Positions 16,446 through 24,445 of a stretch of 60,422 nucleotides of DNA are shown here, in pieces; position 1 is the stretch's first letter; every line of letters starts with the position of its first letter. The stretch spans positions 1 to 60,422 of the forward strand of contig CAJUMF010000023.1 of NCBI GenBank assembly GCA_910586965.1, given 5' to 3'. This stretch comes from an uncultured Dorea sp. Lineage in GTDB: Bacteria; Bacillota; Clostridia; Lachnospirales; Lachnospiraceae. Under the pieces are notes generated by a model that saw only the letters and a program-made list of their open reading frames with translations, was not told the origin of the DNA and did not search any database. A program made the position numbers and the translations under genes.

Positions 16446-17228
16446 TTATTCTTCCACGACTTCCTCCGATTCCTTCACTCCATGGACTACAAAACGATGA
16501 TTATCACTGGATTTGGTACAAGTTGACAAGGTCACGACCTTATCTGCCGTCCGCACCTTTACTCCCGTCTCATAAAGAGAATCCTTTTTCGTCTTGTCTA
16601 GGAATTCCTGGTATTCTGTTCCATTGGCAAACTCCGTTTCATAAGCCTCTGACATATCAAGCACTTCTCCTGCCGAATAGACCCGGTAAGTAATCACCCG
16701 TCCGCCTGGAGTATAGATGTAAAAATGCTGATTCTTTTTCCAGAACTCCTTTTTTTCGTAGTCCTGCAGATGCCGGAACATAGAACCGTCCTTCATCCGG
16801 TGTCCATATATGATTGAGTGCTTATCTTTGAATTTACTGCTGTTATCTACATTTAAAAAGATTGCTCCAAGCCCGTTCTCATTTTTAGAAAACGTCTTAT
16901 GGAGATACTCTTGGTTGTCCTTTCCCTGCACAATAGGGTAGTTGATGACAGCAGGCTCCGGATCAAACTTAAGCCACCCGATAACATCCGGATTCTTTTC
17001 AGCAAGCTTTTCAAAATCTACAATGAATTTGTCTTCTCCGCTTTTCTTATCCTTTTTCTTCTCTATGGCAAGGTCTTGAATCTCTTTATAGTCTTTTCTC
17101 CCGTCCTGGTAACCTTTTCCAATCCGGAACAACTGATACGCTGCCAGGATAAACACTGCCACTGATACTGCCAAAACAATATTTGAAAGTACATGGCTTT
17201 TCTTCTTCTCCTTTATTTTTCTGCTCAA
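16446..17228 (-). CDS. srtB: Class B sortase
   Basis: A 260-residue membrane-anchored transpeptidase that joins surface proteins to the cell wall. An N-terminal helix (about 13-31) anchors it. The catalytic triad is visible as His143 in IYGHRM, Cys237 in TLSTC and Arg245 in HRFVVHG. Class B is favoured by the VIGWLKFDP and INYPIVQGKDNQEYL segments. The start is a TTG with GGAG upstream. No LPxTG- or NPxTN-type substrate is encoded nearby, so it may be the housekeeping sortase of the cell. Confidence 0.9.
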   Translation of the reverse strand: MSRKIKEKKKSHVLSNIVLAVSVAVFILAAYQLFRIGKGYQDGRKDYKEIQDLAIEKKKDKKSGEDKFIVDFEKLAEKNPDVIGWLKFDPEPAVINYPIVQGKDNQEYLHKTFSKNENGLGAIFLNVDNSSKFKDKHSIIYGHRMKDGSMFRHLQDYEKKEFWKKNQHFYIYTPGGRVITYRVYSAGEVLDMSEAYETEFANGTEYQEFLDKTKKDSLYETGVKVRTADKVVTLSTCTKSSDNHRFVVHGVKESEEVVEE

Positions 17229-17245
17229 TTCTATTCACTCCATTC

Positions 17246-18526
17246 TTATTTCTGCCCCATAATGCCTACAATTGTTTCTTCTGTATGAACCATACCCGGA
17301 GAAGCGATCATCCCCATATATCTCATTGTCTCTTCCGGTGTCCGTCCATTGATTCCGTGGATCTCCCCGATAGCCGCATCTTGCATTGCAAGGTCCACCG
17401 CACGATACGCTGCGTCCACAGCTACAATCCCTTTCATGGTGCACCCGTGATTGCCACCGTCACAGATCATGCCCGTAAGACCGCTTGCCATATTACGGAT
17501 TACCATACCGACCTGGCTTTCTTTCGCTCCCCTTAAAAATGCAAGTCCGCACGCCATGCCGCAGCCTGCCGCAATCCCACATCCACAGAACGCCGAAAGT
17601 TTCCCGGAATATTCTTTAATATACATAGTGATCAGATAACTAAGTGCTGTAGCCCGGAGGAGAAGTACATCCCCCACCTCCCCATAATGTACCTGAAAAT
17701 AGGCAAACAACGGCATCGTAGCTATAATTCCGTGAGCACCGCTTCCGGTAATACTCATGGCCGGGCGATTGAGCCCAAGCACCCGGGCCTCGATTGCACC
17801 ATTGCACAGAAGCTGTGCCGTGCGCAGCGCATCCTCTGAGATGATCTGATTTTTATTTTCCTTTAAAAGCTGCTTTGTGATCACCGTCCGGCCAGAGTGA
17901 AGTCCTTCTTCTAAAAGCTCCATATTTACAGAAAAAGCTTCTCTTATAAAGCTGATTTCCTTCTCCGGTACATTCGCTACATACTCAAGCAGGTCATGAA
18001 GCGTATACTGGTGGATTACCGGTATTTCCTCTGCCCCGTTTTTCTTTTCTCCGGAAGAATCTTCTGAAAAAATAATCTTTCCATTCTTCTCGATACAGAC
18101 CACTCCCGTATGGCTCTCGCGGATCCGAACAGTAACACTGTCACTTTCTGTGATGACAGAAGCATCAATGGTGATCCTGGAGCCCACATGATCCATCACT
18201 ACCTCAACTCTGCCCTCTTCAACCATTCTCGCAGCCCGTTCGTTGTCCTCCTGCGTAATGTGTGCCAGAGATTCAAGCCCTAGCTCTGCCCTGGCTGCAA
18301 CTGCCCCAAGCGCCGCTGCATACAGATTCCCAAACTGGGAAGAATTAGGGATTCCGCATGTAAAAGCATTCTTATACATCCCCGAATTAAGAGATACTTT
18401 TACCTTTATAATCTCCCCTTCTGCATTTTCCCTTGCTGTTGCCACTGCAAATGCGATTGCTCCCGGCTCTGTTACTCCCAGTGCCGGCTTCATATCTTCT
18501 TTTATTAGTTCCGTCAATCTTTCCAT
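17246..18526 (-). CDS. UPF0597 / L-cysteine desulfidase family protein
   Basis: A cytoplasmic protein of about 426 residues in the UPF0597 (YhaM) family, related to serine dehydratase alpha chains and to the L-cysteine desulfidase of methanogens. Cysteines suited to an iron-sulfur cluster lie in CGCGIAAGCGMACG and CDGGNHGC, with GSGAHGI nearby. I chose the ATG at 18526 because GGAGGAG is just upstream; a GTG at 18559 would add 11 residues. The likely reaction is release of sulfide or ammonia from cysteine or a similar amino acid, but the substrate is not proven for this group. Confidence 0.85.
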   Translation of the reverse strand: MERLTELIKEDMKPALGVTEPGAIAFAVATARENAEGEIIKVKVSLNSGMYKNAFTCGIPNSSQFGNLYAAALGAVAARAELGLESLAHITQEDNERAARMVEEGRVEVVMDHVGSRITIDASVITESDSVTVRIRESHTGVVCIEKNGKIIFSEDSSGEKKNGAEEIPVIHQYTLHDLLEYVANVPEKEISFIREAFSVNMELLEEGLHSGRTVITKQLLKENKNQIISEDALRTAQLLCNGAIEARVLGLNRPAMSITGSGAHGIIATMPLFAYFQVHYGEVGDVLLLRATALSYLITMYIKEYSGKLSAFCGCGIAAGCGMACGLAFLRGAKESQVGMVIRNMASGLTGMICDGGNHGCTMKGIVAVDAAYRAVDLAMQDAAIGEIHGINGRTPEETMRYMGMIASPGMVHTEETIVGIMGQK

Positions 18527-18654
18527 ATACTCCTCCACTGCCACCGCATACACTTTCACGGTGGATATATCCCTAACTATATTATCACGTATGGCTGTCC
18601 GTAGGCAACCGCCACAGTTAATTTATATTTGCAAAACTTTTATGTAATTTGTTA

Positions 18655-18683
18655 TTGACTATCCTTCAAGCTTTTGATATAAT
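18655..18683 (+). promoter_or_regulatory. tRNA-Cys promoter
   Basis: TTGACT (18655-18660) and TATAAT (18678-18683) are 17 bases apart and end 18 bases before the tRNA. This is a near-consensus sigma-A promoter. Confidence 0.8.
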
Positions 18684-18701
18684 TATCTTTGCTTGAGGTA
18701 A

Positions 18702-18773
18702 GGCGCAGTAGCCAAGTGGTAAGGCGTGGGTCTGCAACACCCTGATTCACCGGTTCAAATCCGGTCTGCGCCT
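18702..18773 (+). tRNA. tRNA-Cys (GCA)
   Basis: The acceptor arms GGCGCAG and CTGCGCC pair fully and a T discriminator follows. The D-loop AGCCAAGTGGTAAGGC, the anticodon loop CTGCAAC (anticodon GCA) and the T-arm CCGGTTCAAATCCGG are present. The CCA end is not encoded. The outermost anticodon-stem pair appears to be T-T, a minor oddity. Confidence 0.95.
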
Positions 18774-18782
18774 CTTAAAAGG

Positions 18783-18815
18783 CCCAGAGACTTATGTTTC
18801 TGGGTTTTTATTTTT
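18783..18815 (+). terminator. tRNA-Cys terminator
   Basis: CCCAGA pairs with TCTGGG and is followed by TTTTTATTTTT on the plus strand, just after the tRNA. It also lies beside the 3' end of the convergent pucR-type gene. Confidence 0.75.
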
Positions 18816-18816
18816 A

Positions 18817-19956
18817 TCAAAAATAATCCGCACCCAATTTTAATATATAAAACGACATCATGATCCGCACTCTGTTTTCATTGCACATAATATCGTAATC
18901 CAAAATTTCCTTTATGGCATTCATCTTATAATTCAGTGTGTTTTTATGGCAGTACAGCGCTTTTGATGTCTTAAGGATACAGCAGTCATTCTCAAAAAAT
19001 GTCTCAAGAATCTTCATGTACTCGGTATTTTTGCGCTCATCATATGCAATTAATGCCCCCAGTGTCTCTTCCACAAAAGCTGGGTAGATAGACGGCTCCT
19101 TCACATCCGCAAGAAGCTTATATATCCCAAGTTCATTGTAGTATAAGAGATTTTTAGGGATCGTCGTCTTCGTCAGGCGATACGCTGTATATGCATTTTC
19201 ATAGGAATTATGGATATCTACAATCCGTTTTTCCGTAGTACCGATTCCGACATAGATGTTAGAATCTTCCCGGCAGAGCTTTTTGAACTCTTTTTGAAGT
19301 CTGCCGATCAGATATCCTGCTGCCAGTACAATAAGCCTTCCCTTTTCTTCGTAAATGACTGACTTACGCAGCACATACCGAAGCGTATTTTCAATCTGCT
19401 TAAGCCTTATATTCCCTCTCTCGGTATCATAAGTATAACAGCTCAAGATAATAACAGTATATGACATATCCCGAAAAAATCCATTATGCTCAAAATGTTT
19501 GAGGTATAATCGCTCTTCTTCTGGATAATAGATTGCATTCTTAAGGGCCGTAATAAGGTTCGTTTCTCTCTGTTCATTTTTCAGAAGTATCTCTGAGAAT
19601 TTGCGCATAACGTCAATATAAGGCGTATTCCACGAAGAAGAAAAAAGCGGGAAATGCTTCCGATTACAATATTCTATCGTCTCTTCCGAGACGACTCTCC
19701 CTTTGTGGGAGGATATGATCAAGCCTCCGGCATGTACCGATATCAGGGAATCGATAAAGCTTTTCACCCACTCCTCTGACTTATAATTAAGCCCTGAGTT
19801 AAATACCAGCTCGTCTCCATGGAGAAGCGGTGCAAATTCTTTCTCCTCAACCATATGCACCCATCCGATCTTTTTCCCAAAGCAGCTTGTAGTAAGCAGC
19901 TTCAAATCATACTCCGCCTGAACATATGCATAAAGATCTTTCAACTCTACTGCCAT
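18817..19956 (-). CDS. PucR/CdaR-type transcriptional regulator
   Basis: A regulator of about 379 residues with an N-terminal purine-catabolism-type sensing domain (from LYAYVQAEYDLKLL), a central GGDEF-like fold (about 165-300) and a C-terminal helix-turn-helix, seen in LKTSKALYCHKNTLNYK. The start at 19956 is set by GGGAGAGGAG upstream; the frame stays open to 20076 but lacks a site there. Such regulators usually control amino-acid, purine or sugar-acid use. The target is unclear; the UPF0597 gene beyond the tRNA is one candidate. A palindrome at its own promoter suggests autoregulation. Confidence 0.85.
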   Translation of the reverse strand: MAVELKDLYAYVQAEYDLKLLTTSCFGKKIGWVHMVEEKEFAPLLHGDELVFNSGLNYKSEEWVKSFIDSLISVHAGGLIISSHKGRVVSEETIEYCNRKHFPLFSSSWNTPYIDVMRKFSEILLKNEQRETNLITALKNAIYYPEEERLYLKHFEHNGFFRDMSYTVIILSCYTYDTERGNIRLKQIENTLRYVLRKSVIYEEKGRLIVLAAGYLIGRLQKEFKKLCREDSNIYVGIGTTEKRIVDIHNSYENAYTAYRLTKTTIPKNLLYYNELGIYKLLADVKEPSIYPAFVEETLGALIAYDERKNTEYMKILETFFENDCCILKTSKALYCHKNTLNYKMNAIKEILDYDIMCNENRVRIMMSFYILKLGADYF

Positions 19957-19999
19957 GCTTGCTCCTCTCCCTTCCCTCATTCTCATACCTGACACTATA

Positions 20000-20031
20000 A
20001 ATATACCACGAATTGTGCTCGAAGCACAATT
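20000..20031 (-). promoter_or_regulatory. Promoter and palindrome upstream of the pucR-type gene
   Basis: A perfect inverted repeat AATTGTGCT-CGA-AGCACAATT (20011-20031) overlaps a possible -35 (TTGTGC on the minus strand, 20024-20029). The -10 is TATATT (20000-20005), 18 bases away. It is a good operator candidate. On the plus strand it is followed by ATTTTTTC, so it might instead serve as a plus-strand terminator. Confidence 0.4.
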
Positions 20032-20160
20032 ATTTTTTCTATTTCTGGAATCCCAAACCATATCCAAAAAACACAATTAATGCTATATTATTTATGAAAT
20101 ACAAATAAACAATGATTGAACCCCGAAATATTTGTATTTCCAAATCCAAACTCTAGATTA

Positions 20161-20200
20161 TATAAAAAGACCGGCGGATATTCCGCAGGTCCTTTTATGT
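20161..20200. other. Hairpin in the 327-base gap upstream of the DUF4474 gene
   Basis: GACC-gg-CGGA pairs with TCCG-ca-GGTC, flanked by A-rich and T-rich arms, so it could end transcription on either strand. It lies in the non-coding stretch 19957-20283 between the divergent pucR-type and DUF4474 genes. It might be an attenuator in the leader of the plus-strand genes. I see no other gene in this stretch. Confidence 0.35.
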
Positions 20201-20283
20201 TTCCCGGATTCTAATGCACATTCTCCGCATCTGCTGAATAGACTGAAATATGACTTACTATTCATAGATTTACGGAGGTTCTT

Positions 20284-21234
20284 ATGCCTGAATATTATAC
20301 ATTCATACTATTACTTTTTATTCTTATACTTTTTATTCTATTAGCTGTAAATATTCATCTGAGACATATACGTCTAAAGATACAAAAAACCCCTGATCAT
20401 GAAAAATCAGAACGGCTCAATAGTCTTCTCCTCCCTTATGGATTTCAATATGATTCTGCTGCAGATTATTTTTACTCAACCATGCACTGCTGGCAGCGTA
20501 AATACGGATACCATCGGCTATATGACAGCTCCGCGGCCGCTCTCGGCATGATTTTCAATTGTGAACCGATATATTTTGACTATGGGCAAAGACACTGGCT
20601 CATCGAATTCTGGAAGGGACAGTACGGAATATCCGCCGGAGCAGAAGTGGGAATCTATGCAATTGACAGCAATGGTACCCCATTGCAGGAACCGCAGCAA
20701 AAGCATTATAAAAGCATTGATGATTCGGAACTGTTCCCTGTAAGAATCAGTCTTTATCACGAAAGAACTCTTATTGCAGTCCGCGACAGGCAGCATTGGT
20801 GGCTGACCGCATTTTTCCTCGGCCGGTTCTATCCTCCCCATACGCTGACTGCAAAAATCAGCATATCCTTTCCCGATTATGATATGTGCAACGCTTATAT
20901 TGAAGGGCTCAAGCGTGCCGGCTATGCTTCCTCGGATATCAGCAGATGTCTTCTTACCGTCACAGTGCCTTTTACCGTGCCAAAGACAGAGCAGCCTGCC
21001 CCACAGCGTTCTTTATCCGCACGTTTGCGGCTGCGCATAAATCGCTTTAACTGCTTCCTGTACCGTCACCTCACAAGAGATTATAAAACCACTCTCGACA
21101 AGCTGGAGTTCCTGGCACTTTTAAGCCCTGTACTCTTTCATATAGCTCTGCATTTTACAAAAACCAAAAAACGCTATAACAGATCCCGCACTGCAAAGGA
21201 GACTTCCTATGTCCACAGAAAGCCGGCTGAATAA
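20284..21234 (+). CDS. DUF4474 domain membrane protein
   Basis: A 316-residue protein with one N-terminal membrane helix (about 6-26) and a DUF4474 domain (about 45-245), recognised by YGFQYDSAADYFYS, WQRKYGYHRLYD and the EPIYFDYGQRHWLIEFWKGQYG region. The last ~60 residues are basic and end in a hydrophobic stretch (about 273-290). GGAGG precedes the ATG. It overlaps the next gene by 26 bases, so the two are co-translated and probably work together. The domain has no known reaction; a cell-envelope role is inferred from topology. Confidence 0.8.
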   Translation: MPEYYTFILLLFILILFILLAVNIHLRHIRLKIQKTPDHEKSERLNSLLLPYGFQYDSAADYFYSTMHCWQRKYGYHRLYDSSAAALGMIFNCEPIYFDYGQRHWLIEFWKGQYGISAGAEVGIYAIDSNGTPLQEPQQKHYKSIDDSELFPVRISLYHERTLIAVRDRQHWWLTAFFLGRFYPPHTLTAKISISFPDYDMCNAYIEGLKRAGYASSDISRCLLTVTVPFTVPKTEQPAPQRSLSARLRLRINRFNCFLYRHLTRDYKTTLDKLEFLALLSPVLFHIALHFTKTKKRYNRSRTAKETSYVHRKPAE

Positions 21235-22084
21235 ATTATTTCAAACCTCCCCTGTCGTCCCCTATGACTGTCTATCCCGTTTTGTGATCATGAGCGATTG
21301 TCATAGAGGTGTCGGCAACTGGGGAGATAACTTCCTCAAAAATGAAAGCATCTACTCTGCTGCCCTTAATTTTTATTACCAAAACGATTTCACATACATT
21401 GAACTGGGGGACGGAGACGAACTTTGGGAAAACCGATGTATGAAAGAGATTATCACTACCCATGCAGACATTTTCGAGCTTTTATCCCGCTATTTTAAGG
21501 AACACCGCTTATATATGCTCTGCGGGAACCATGATAACATAAAAAAGAAGCAAAAATTCCTTCAGTGCTGTAACGAATATTACTGTGAAAGCCAATGTTG
21601 TTATCTCCCGCTTATGCCTGGGCTGTGTGTTAATGAAAGTCTCATTCTGAAAAACAGGATAAGCGGACACAGCATATTCTTAGTACATGGACATCAAGGC
21701 GACCTGCTCAATGATACTTTCTGGAAACTCAGCAGATTCCTTGTCCGATATATCTGGCGCCCCTTAGAGTTATTTGCCCTTAATGACCCTACCAGCGCCG
21801 CAAAAAACAGCACGAAAAAAAGCGCTGTTGAACAGCGCCTTTCTGCATGGTCTTCAAAACATTCTCAAATGTTGATCGCAGGTCATACACATCGCCCCAG
21901 TTTTCCTGAAGACAGCTCATCCGGTTATTTTAACTGCGGGAGCTGTGTGCATCCCCACTGTATTACCGCTCTTGAAATCTGCAATGATAAAATCACTCTT
22001 GTAAAGTGGAATGTGCAATCCCGCTCCAACCTCAATCTTTATATAGGACGCGAAATTATTGCCGGACCTTCAGCATTCCTTTAA
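21209..22084 (+). CDS. Calcineurin-like metallophosphoesterase
   Basis: A 291-residue two-metal phosphoesterase. The motifs appear in order: SDCHRG (D of DxH, near 30), GDGDE in place of the usual GDxxD/E, GNHD (near 107), HGHQGD and GHTHRP (near 231). There is no signal peptide, so it acts in the cytoplasm or at the membrane beside its DUF4474 partner. The substrate (nucleotide, lipid-linked or protein phosphate) cannot be told. Its last 29 bases overlap the 3' end of csrA on the other strand. Confidence 0.88.
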   Translation: MSTESRLNKLFQTSPVVPYDCLSRFVIMSDCHRGVGNWGDNFLKNESIYSAALNFYYQNDFTYIELGDGDELWENRCMKEIITTHADIFELLSRYFKEHRLYMLCGNHDNIKKKQKFLQCCNEYYCESQCCYLPLMPGLCVNESLILKNRISGHSIFLVHGHQGDLLNDTFWKLSRFLVRYIWRPLELFALNDPTSAAKNSTKKSAVEQRLSAWSSKHSQMLIAGHTHRPSFPEDSSSGYFNCGSCVHPHCITALEICNDKITLVKWNVQSRSNLNLYIGREIIAGPSAFL

Positions 22085-22289
22085 GCTTTTCAAGCTTCTC
22101 CTTGTCAACGGCCGCAACTGCCTCTTTATTTGCTTTTGTGGCTTCGACAAGTTCTTCCCTGAGTATCTGGACTTGTTTCGGCGCATCAATCGCCAGACGC
22201 ACTCCGTCACTTCCGCTTTCCAAGACTGTTATTTTGATATTCTCATTTACGATCAGTGATTCACCGGTCTTCCTTCTTAGGATCAGCAT
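22056..22289 (-). CDS. csrA: Carbon storage regulator CsrA
   Basis: A 77-residue RNA-binding protein starting MLILRRKTGESLIV, with the VRLAIDAPK core and an extended C-terminal helix as in FliW-regulated CsrA. In Firmicutes it represses flagellin (hag) translation by binding GGA motifs, and FliW antagonises it. It directly follows fliW with GAGGAGG upstream of the ATG. No flagellin gene lies in the window. Its 3' end overlaps the convergent phosphoesterase gene. Confidence 0.97.
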   Translation of the reverse strand: MLILRRKTGESLIVNENIKITVLESGSDGVRLAIDAPKQVQILREELVEATKANKEAVAAVDKEKLEKLKGMLKVRQ

Positions 22290-22293
22290 AACC

Positions 22294-22734
22294 TCATGCC
22301 TCCTCTTTCCCGAATTCCTTCAGCAAATGACGGAATCCGTATTCATCGGAACTCAAAATAACCTGTCTCGCCTTCCTTGTGACATGATTCACTGCAATCG
22401 GACACTTTAAGTTTACTGTGCTTTCCTCCGCAGCATTGGCAAGCACGCAGAAAACGTAGAAAGATAGGTCCTTCTCCTCATTCGTCCCAAGCCTCTTATA
22501 ATCCTCTTCACTCAGAACCGGGTTATAATCCTCCTTAAGCATAAAAGGATTCATAACGATAAATGACAGCTCCTCATTCTCAACACTCTGCAAGTATAAT
22601 ACCGCATCGCTCCCATCTGAAAGCATGACGGGAAGGAATTTTTTCTCTTCCTCAAAGCCAAAAATCCCTTCCTCAAACTCAATATACTGACTTTCCTCGC
22701 TGATACTATCCTGTTTCGTATTCTCTTTGTCCAT
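22294..22734 (-). CDS. fliW: Flagellar assembly factor FliW
   Basis: A 146-residue antagonist of CsrA that is titrated by flagellin, so flagellin synthesis follows export. Diagnostic parts are FEEGIFGFEEEKKFLP, FIVMNPF and the C-terminal YGFRHLL. I placed the start at ATG 22734, with AGGAG 7 bases upstream; an ATG at 22758 would overlap the preceding gene. It is paired with csrA, the normal arrangement. Confidence 0.95.
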   Translation of the reverse strand: MDKENTKQDSISEESQYIEFEEGIFGFEEEKKFLPVMLSDGSDAVLYLQSVENEELSFIVMNPFMLKEDYNPVLSEEDYKRLGTNEEKDLSFYVFCVLANAAEESTVNLKCPIAVNHVTRKARQVILSSDEYGFRHLLKEFGKEEA

Positions 22735-22744
22735 CTCCGTGCTC

Positions 22745-23362
22745 CTAAGCTTCGACATCTACCTGATGCCCCTCAAAAATCTCTGCTGCACTCGGCGGCA
22801 CATAGATTGGCCCGCCTACATACTTTATCTCAATACCCGGATACTGCAAAATAGACAGCTCAATATCACCCGGTATAAACTGGATATCACCCTTTTCAAC
22901 CTTTGTATCAAAGTTCAGCTTATCCATCTGGTATTCGATATTAAACTCCGGTTCCTCCCACTGAATATTCGGTCCAGCCTTCGGAAGGAAATCCAAGACA
23001 AAATCTCCGGTTGGTTCCGCTGTACGTTCTGCAAAGATCTGATTCAACACTTCGCTACCCTGACCTACTTTTGCGTTCAACAAGAGCTGTCCCTCCCTTA
23101 CATAACTGGCTGTCGCACTGTATGCGGCGCTTTTCCCCTTCTGTGCACTCTGGGAAATACTTGTTTTTGTCGTAGGAACAACAGAATTCCTGGCTTCATA
23201 TGTGTCAAGATGCAGCTTGATCGGCCGGCTTTTTATCTTCATACCGCCCCTATCTCTGCTGATCTCCACCTCGGCAGTGCTGTTCTGATATTCCAGTGAT
23301 GCGTTTTGTACCTTAAGCTCATACTTGATCGGTATTGTCTTAATCTCCAGCAACTGTTCCAT
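22745..23362 (-). CDS. DUF6470 family protein
   Basis: A 205-residue soluble protein of DUF6470, found between flgL and fliW in many Firmicutes. It starts MEQLLEIKTIPIKYEL and has a proline-rich IQFIPGDIELSILQYPGIEIKYVGGPIYVPP-type C-terminus rich in beta strand (shown here in part). Its function is not established. Location implies a part in late filament assembly or its regulation by FliW. Confidence 0.8.
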   Translation of the reverse strand: MEQLLEIKTIPIKYELKVQNASLEYQNSTAEVEISRDRGGMKIKSRPIKLHLDTYEARNSVVPTTKTSISQSAQKGKSAAYSATASYVREGQLLLNAKVGQGSEVLNQIFAERTAEPTGDFVLDFLPKAGPNIQWEEPEFNIEYQMDKLNFDTKVEKGDIQFIPGDIELSILQYPGIEIKYVGGPIYVPPSAAEIFEGHQVDVEA

Positions 23363-23399
23363 AGCGCTCTCTCCTTTCTCTTTTTCCTCTTTATATAAC

Positions 23400-24428
23400 T
23401 TAATTCATAAAGTCAAGCAATGAATTTCCTAAAAGGCTCATTCCTATCTTTAATGCTGCGTCGTAAGAATATTTGGCATAGGATTCATTCGTAATCGCCA
23501 GTGCCGGATTAATACCTACCGCATCCTGATATTGTTCCGTAATATTCTGTTTTTCTGTCTCCAATCTGCCCAATGTATTTTCAAGGAGCTGCGCTTTTGT
23601 CCCTACTCTTGCGAACTGGTTCTGCAGTTCATCACGCCCTTCTTTAAACCGATCCCACATAGCATTGCACAAGTCACGGTCAAACGGCTCTTTTTCGAGG
23701 GCATCTGCCATCTCGCCTGCAAGAACGATGATATTATTCGGCATATCTCCGCCTTTGCCATTGATGCCTACCGGCTGGGTTCCGTATCCCACTGCCAGGA
23801 TTCCCGGAAATGCCATATCAAAAGCACTGGAAGGGACGATATCACCTGCATTTTCAGTGCCCTCCGGATAAAATGTCATGCCAAACCCGATGTCTACATA
23901 CAATGTCTGATTCGCAAGCTCAGACATAGCCTCCGCATCGTTGACATCTTTTCCCTGGTAATAGAGCTTCCCGTCTTTCAATTCAAACGGAACATTCCTT
24001 CCGTCAGTACCTGCCATAATAAACGTATCACCGTACTGTGTATTCAAAGAATGTACCAGACTCTGCTGCAGTTCCCGAAGATTCTGGGCATAAGCGCTTC
24101 TCCCTTCCGTGCCGGTCGGGTCATTCAGCGCAGCCATAAACTCGCTCTCATCAATCTGATTCGCATAAGTACTCATCTGGTTCAATATATCTGACTGGGA
24201 ATCAATCCACTTCTGGGCATTCTTTGCAGTATCGATATAATCTGCATTTCTGGCATTCCTGCGCTCAAGAATCATTCCCTTAGCCGCAGCCGTAGGGTCT
24301 TCATAAGACCACTGGAATCTCCTTCCGGTCTCTACCTGCTGCCTAGCTCTTTCCAGTCCGCCGATATTTTCCATCAGGTTATTCGTATAATTTCTTCGCA
24401 ACATATTCGTTGTAATACGCATTCCCAT
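23400..24428 (-). CDS. flgL: Flagellar hook-filament junction protein FlgL
   Basis: A 342-residue flagellin-like protein that joins hook to filament (HAP3). The N-terminal MRITTNMLRRNYTNNLMENI and the C-terminal coiled helix ending SYAKYSYDAALKIGMSLLGNSLLDFMN-like (partly quoted) are typical. It directly follows flgK. The start could be the second Met (MRITTN), since MGM opens the ORF. It acts outside the cell after export through the type III apparatus. Confidence 0.93.
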   Translation of the reverse strand: MGMRITTNMLRRNYTNNLMENIGGLERARQQVETGRRFQWSYEDPTAAAKGMILERRNARNADYIDTAKNAQKWIDSQSDILNQMSTYANQIDESEFMAALNDPTGTEGRSAYAQNLRELQQSLVHSLNTQYGDTFIMAGTDGRNVPFELKDGKLYYQGKDVNDAEAMSELANQTLYVDIGFGMTFYPEGTENAGDIVPSSAFDMAFPGILAVGYGTQPVGINGKGGDMPNNIIVLAGEMADALEKEPFDRDLCNAMWDRFKEGRDELQNQFARVGTKAQLLENTLGRLETEKQNITEQYQDAVGINPALAITNESYAKYSYDAALKIGMSLLGNSLLDFMN

Positions 24429-24445
24429 ATAAATTACCTCCTTAA

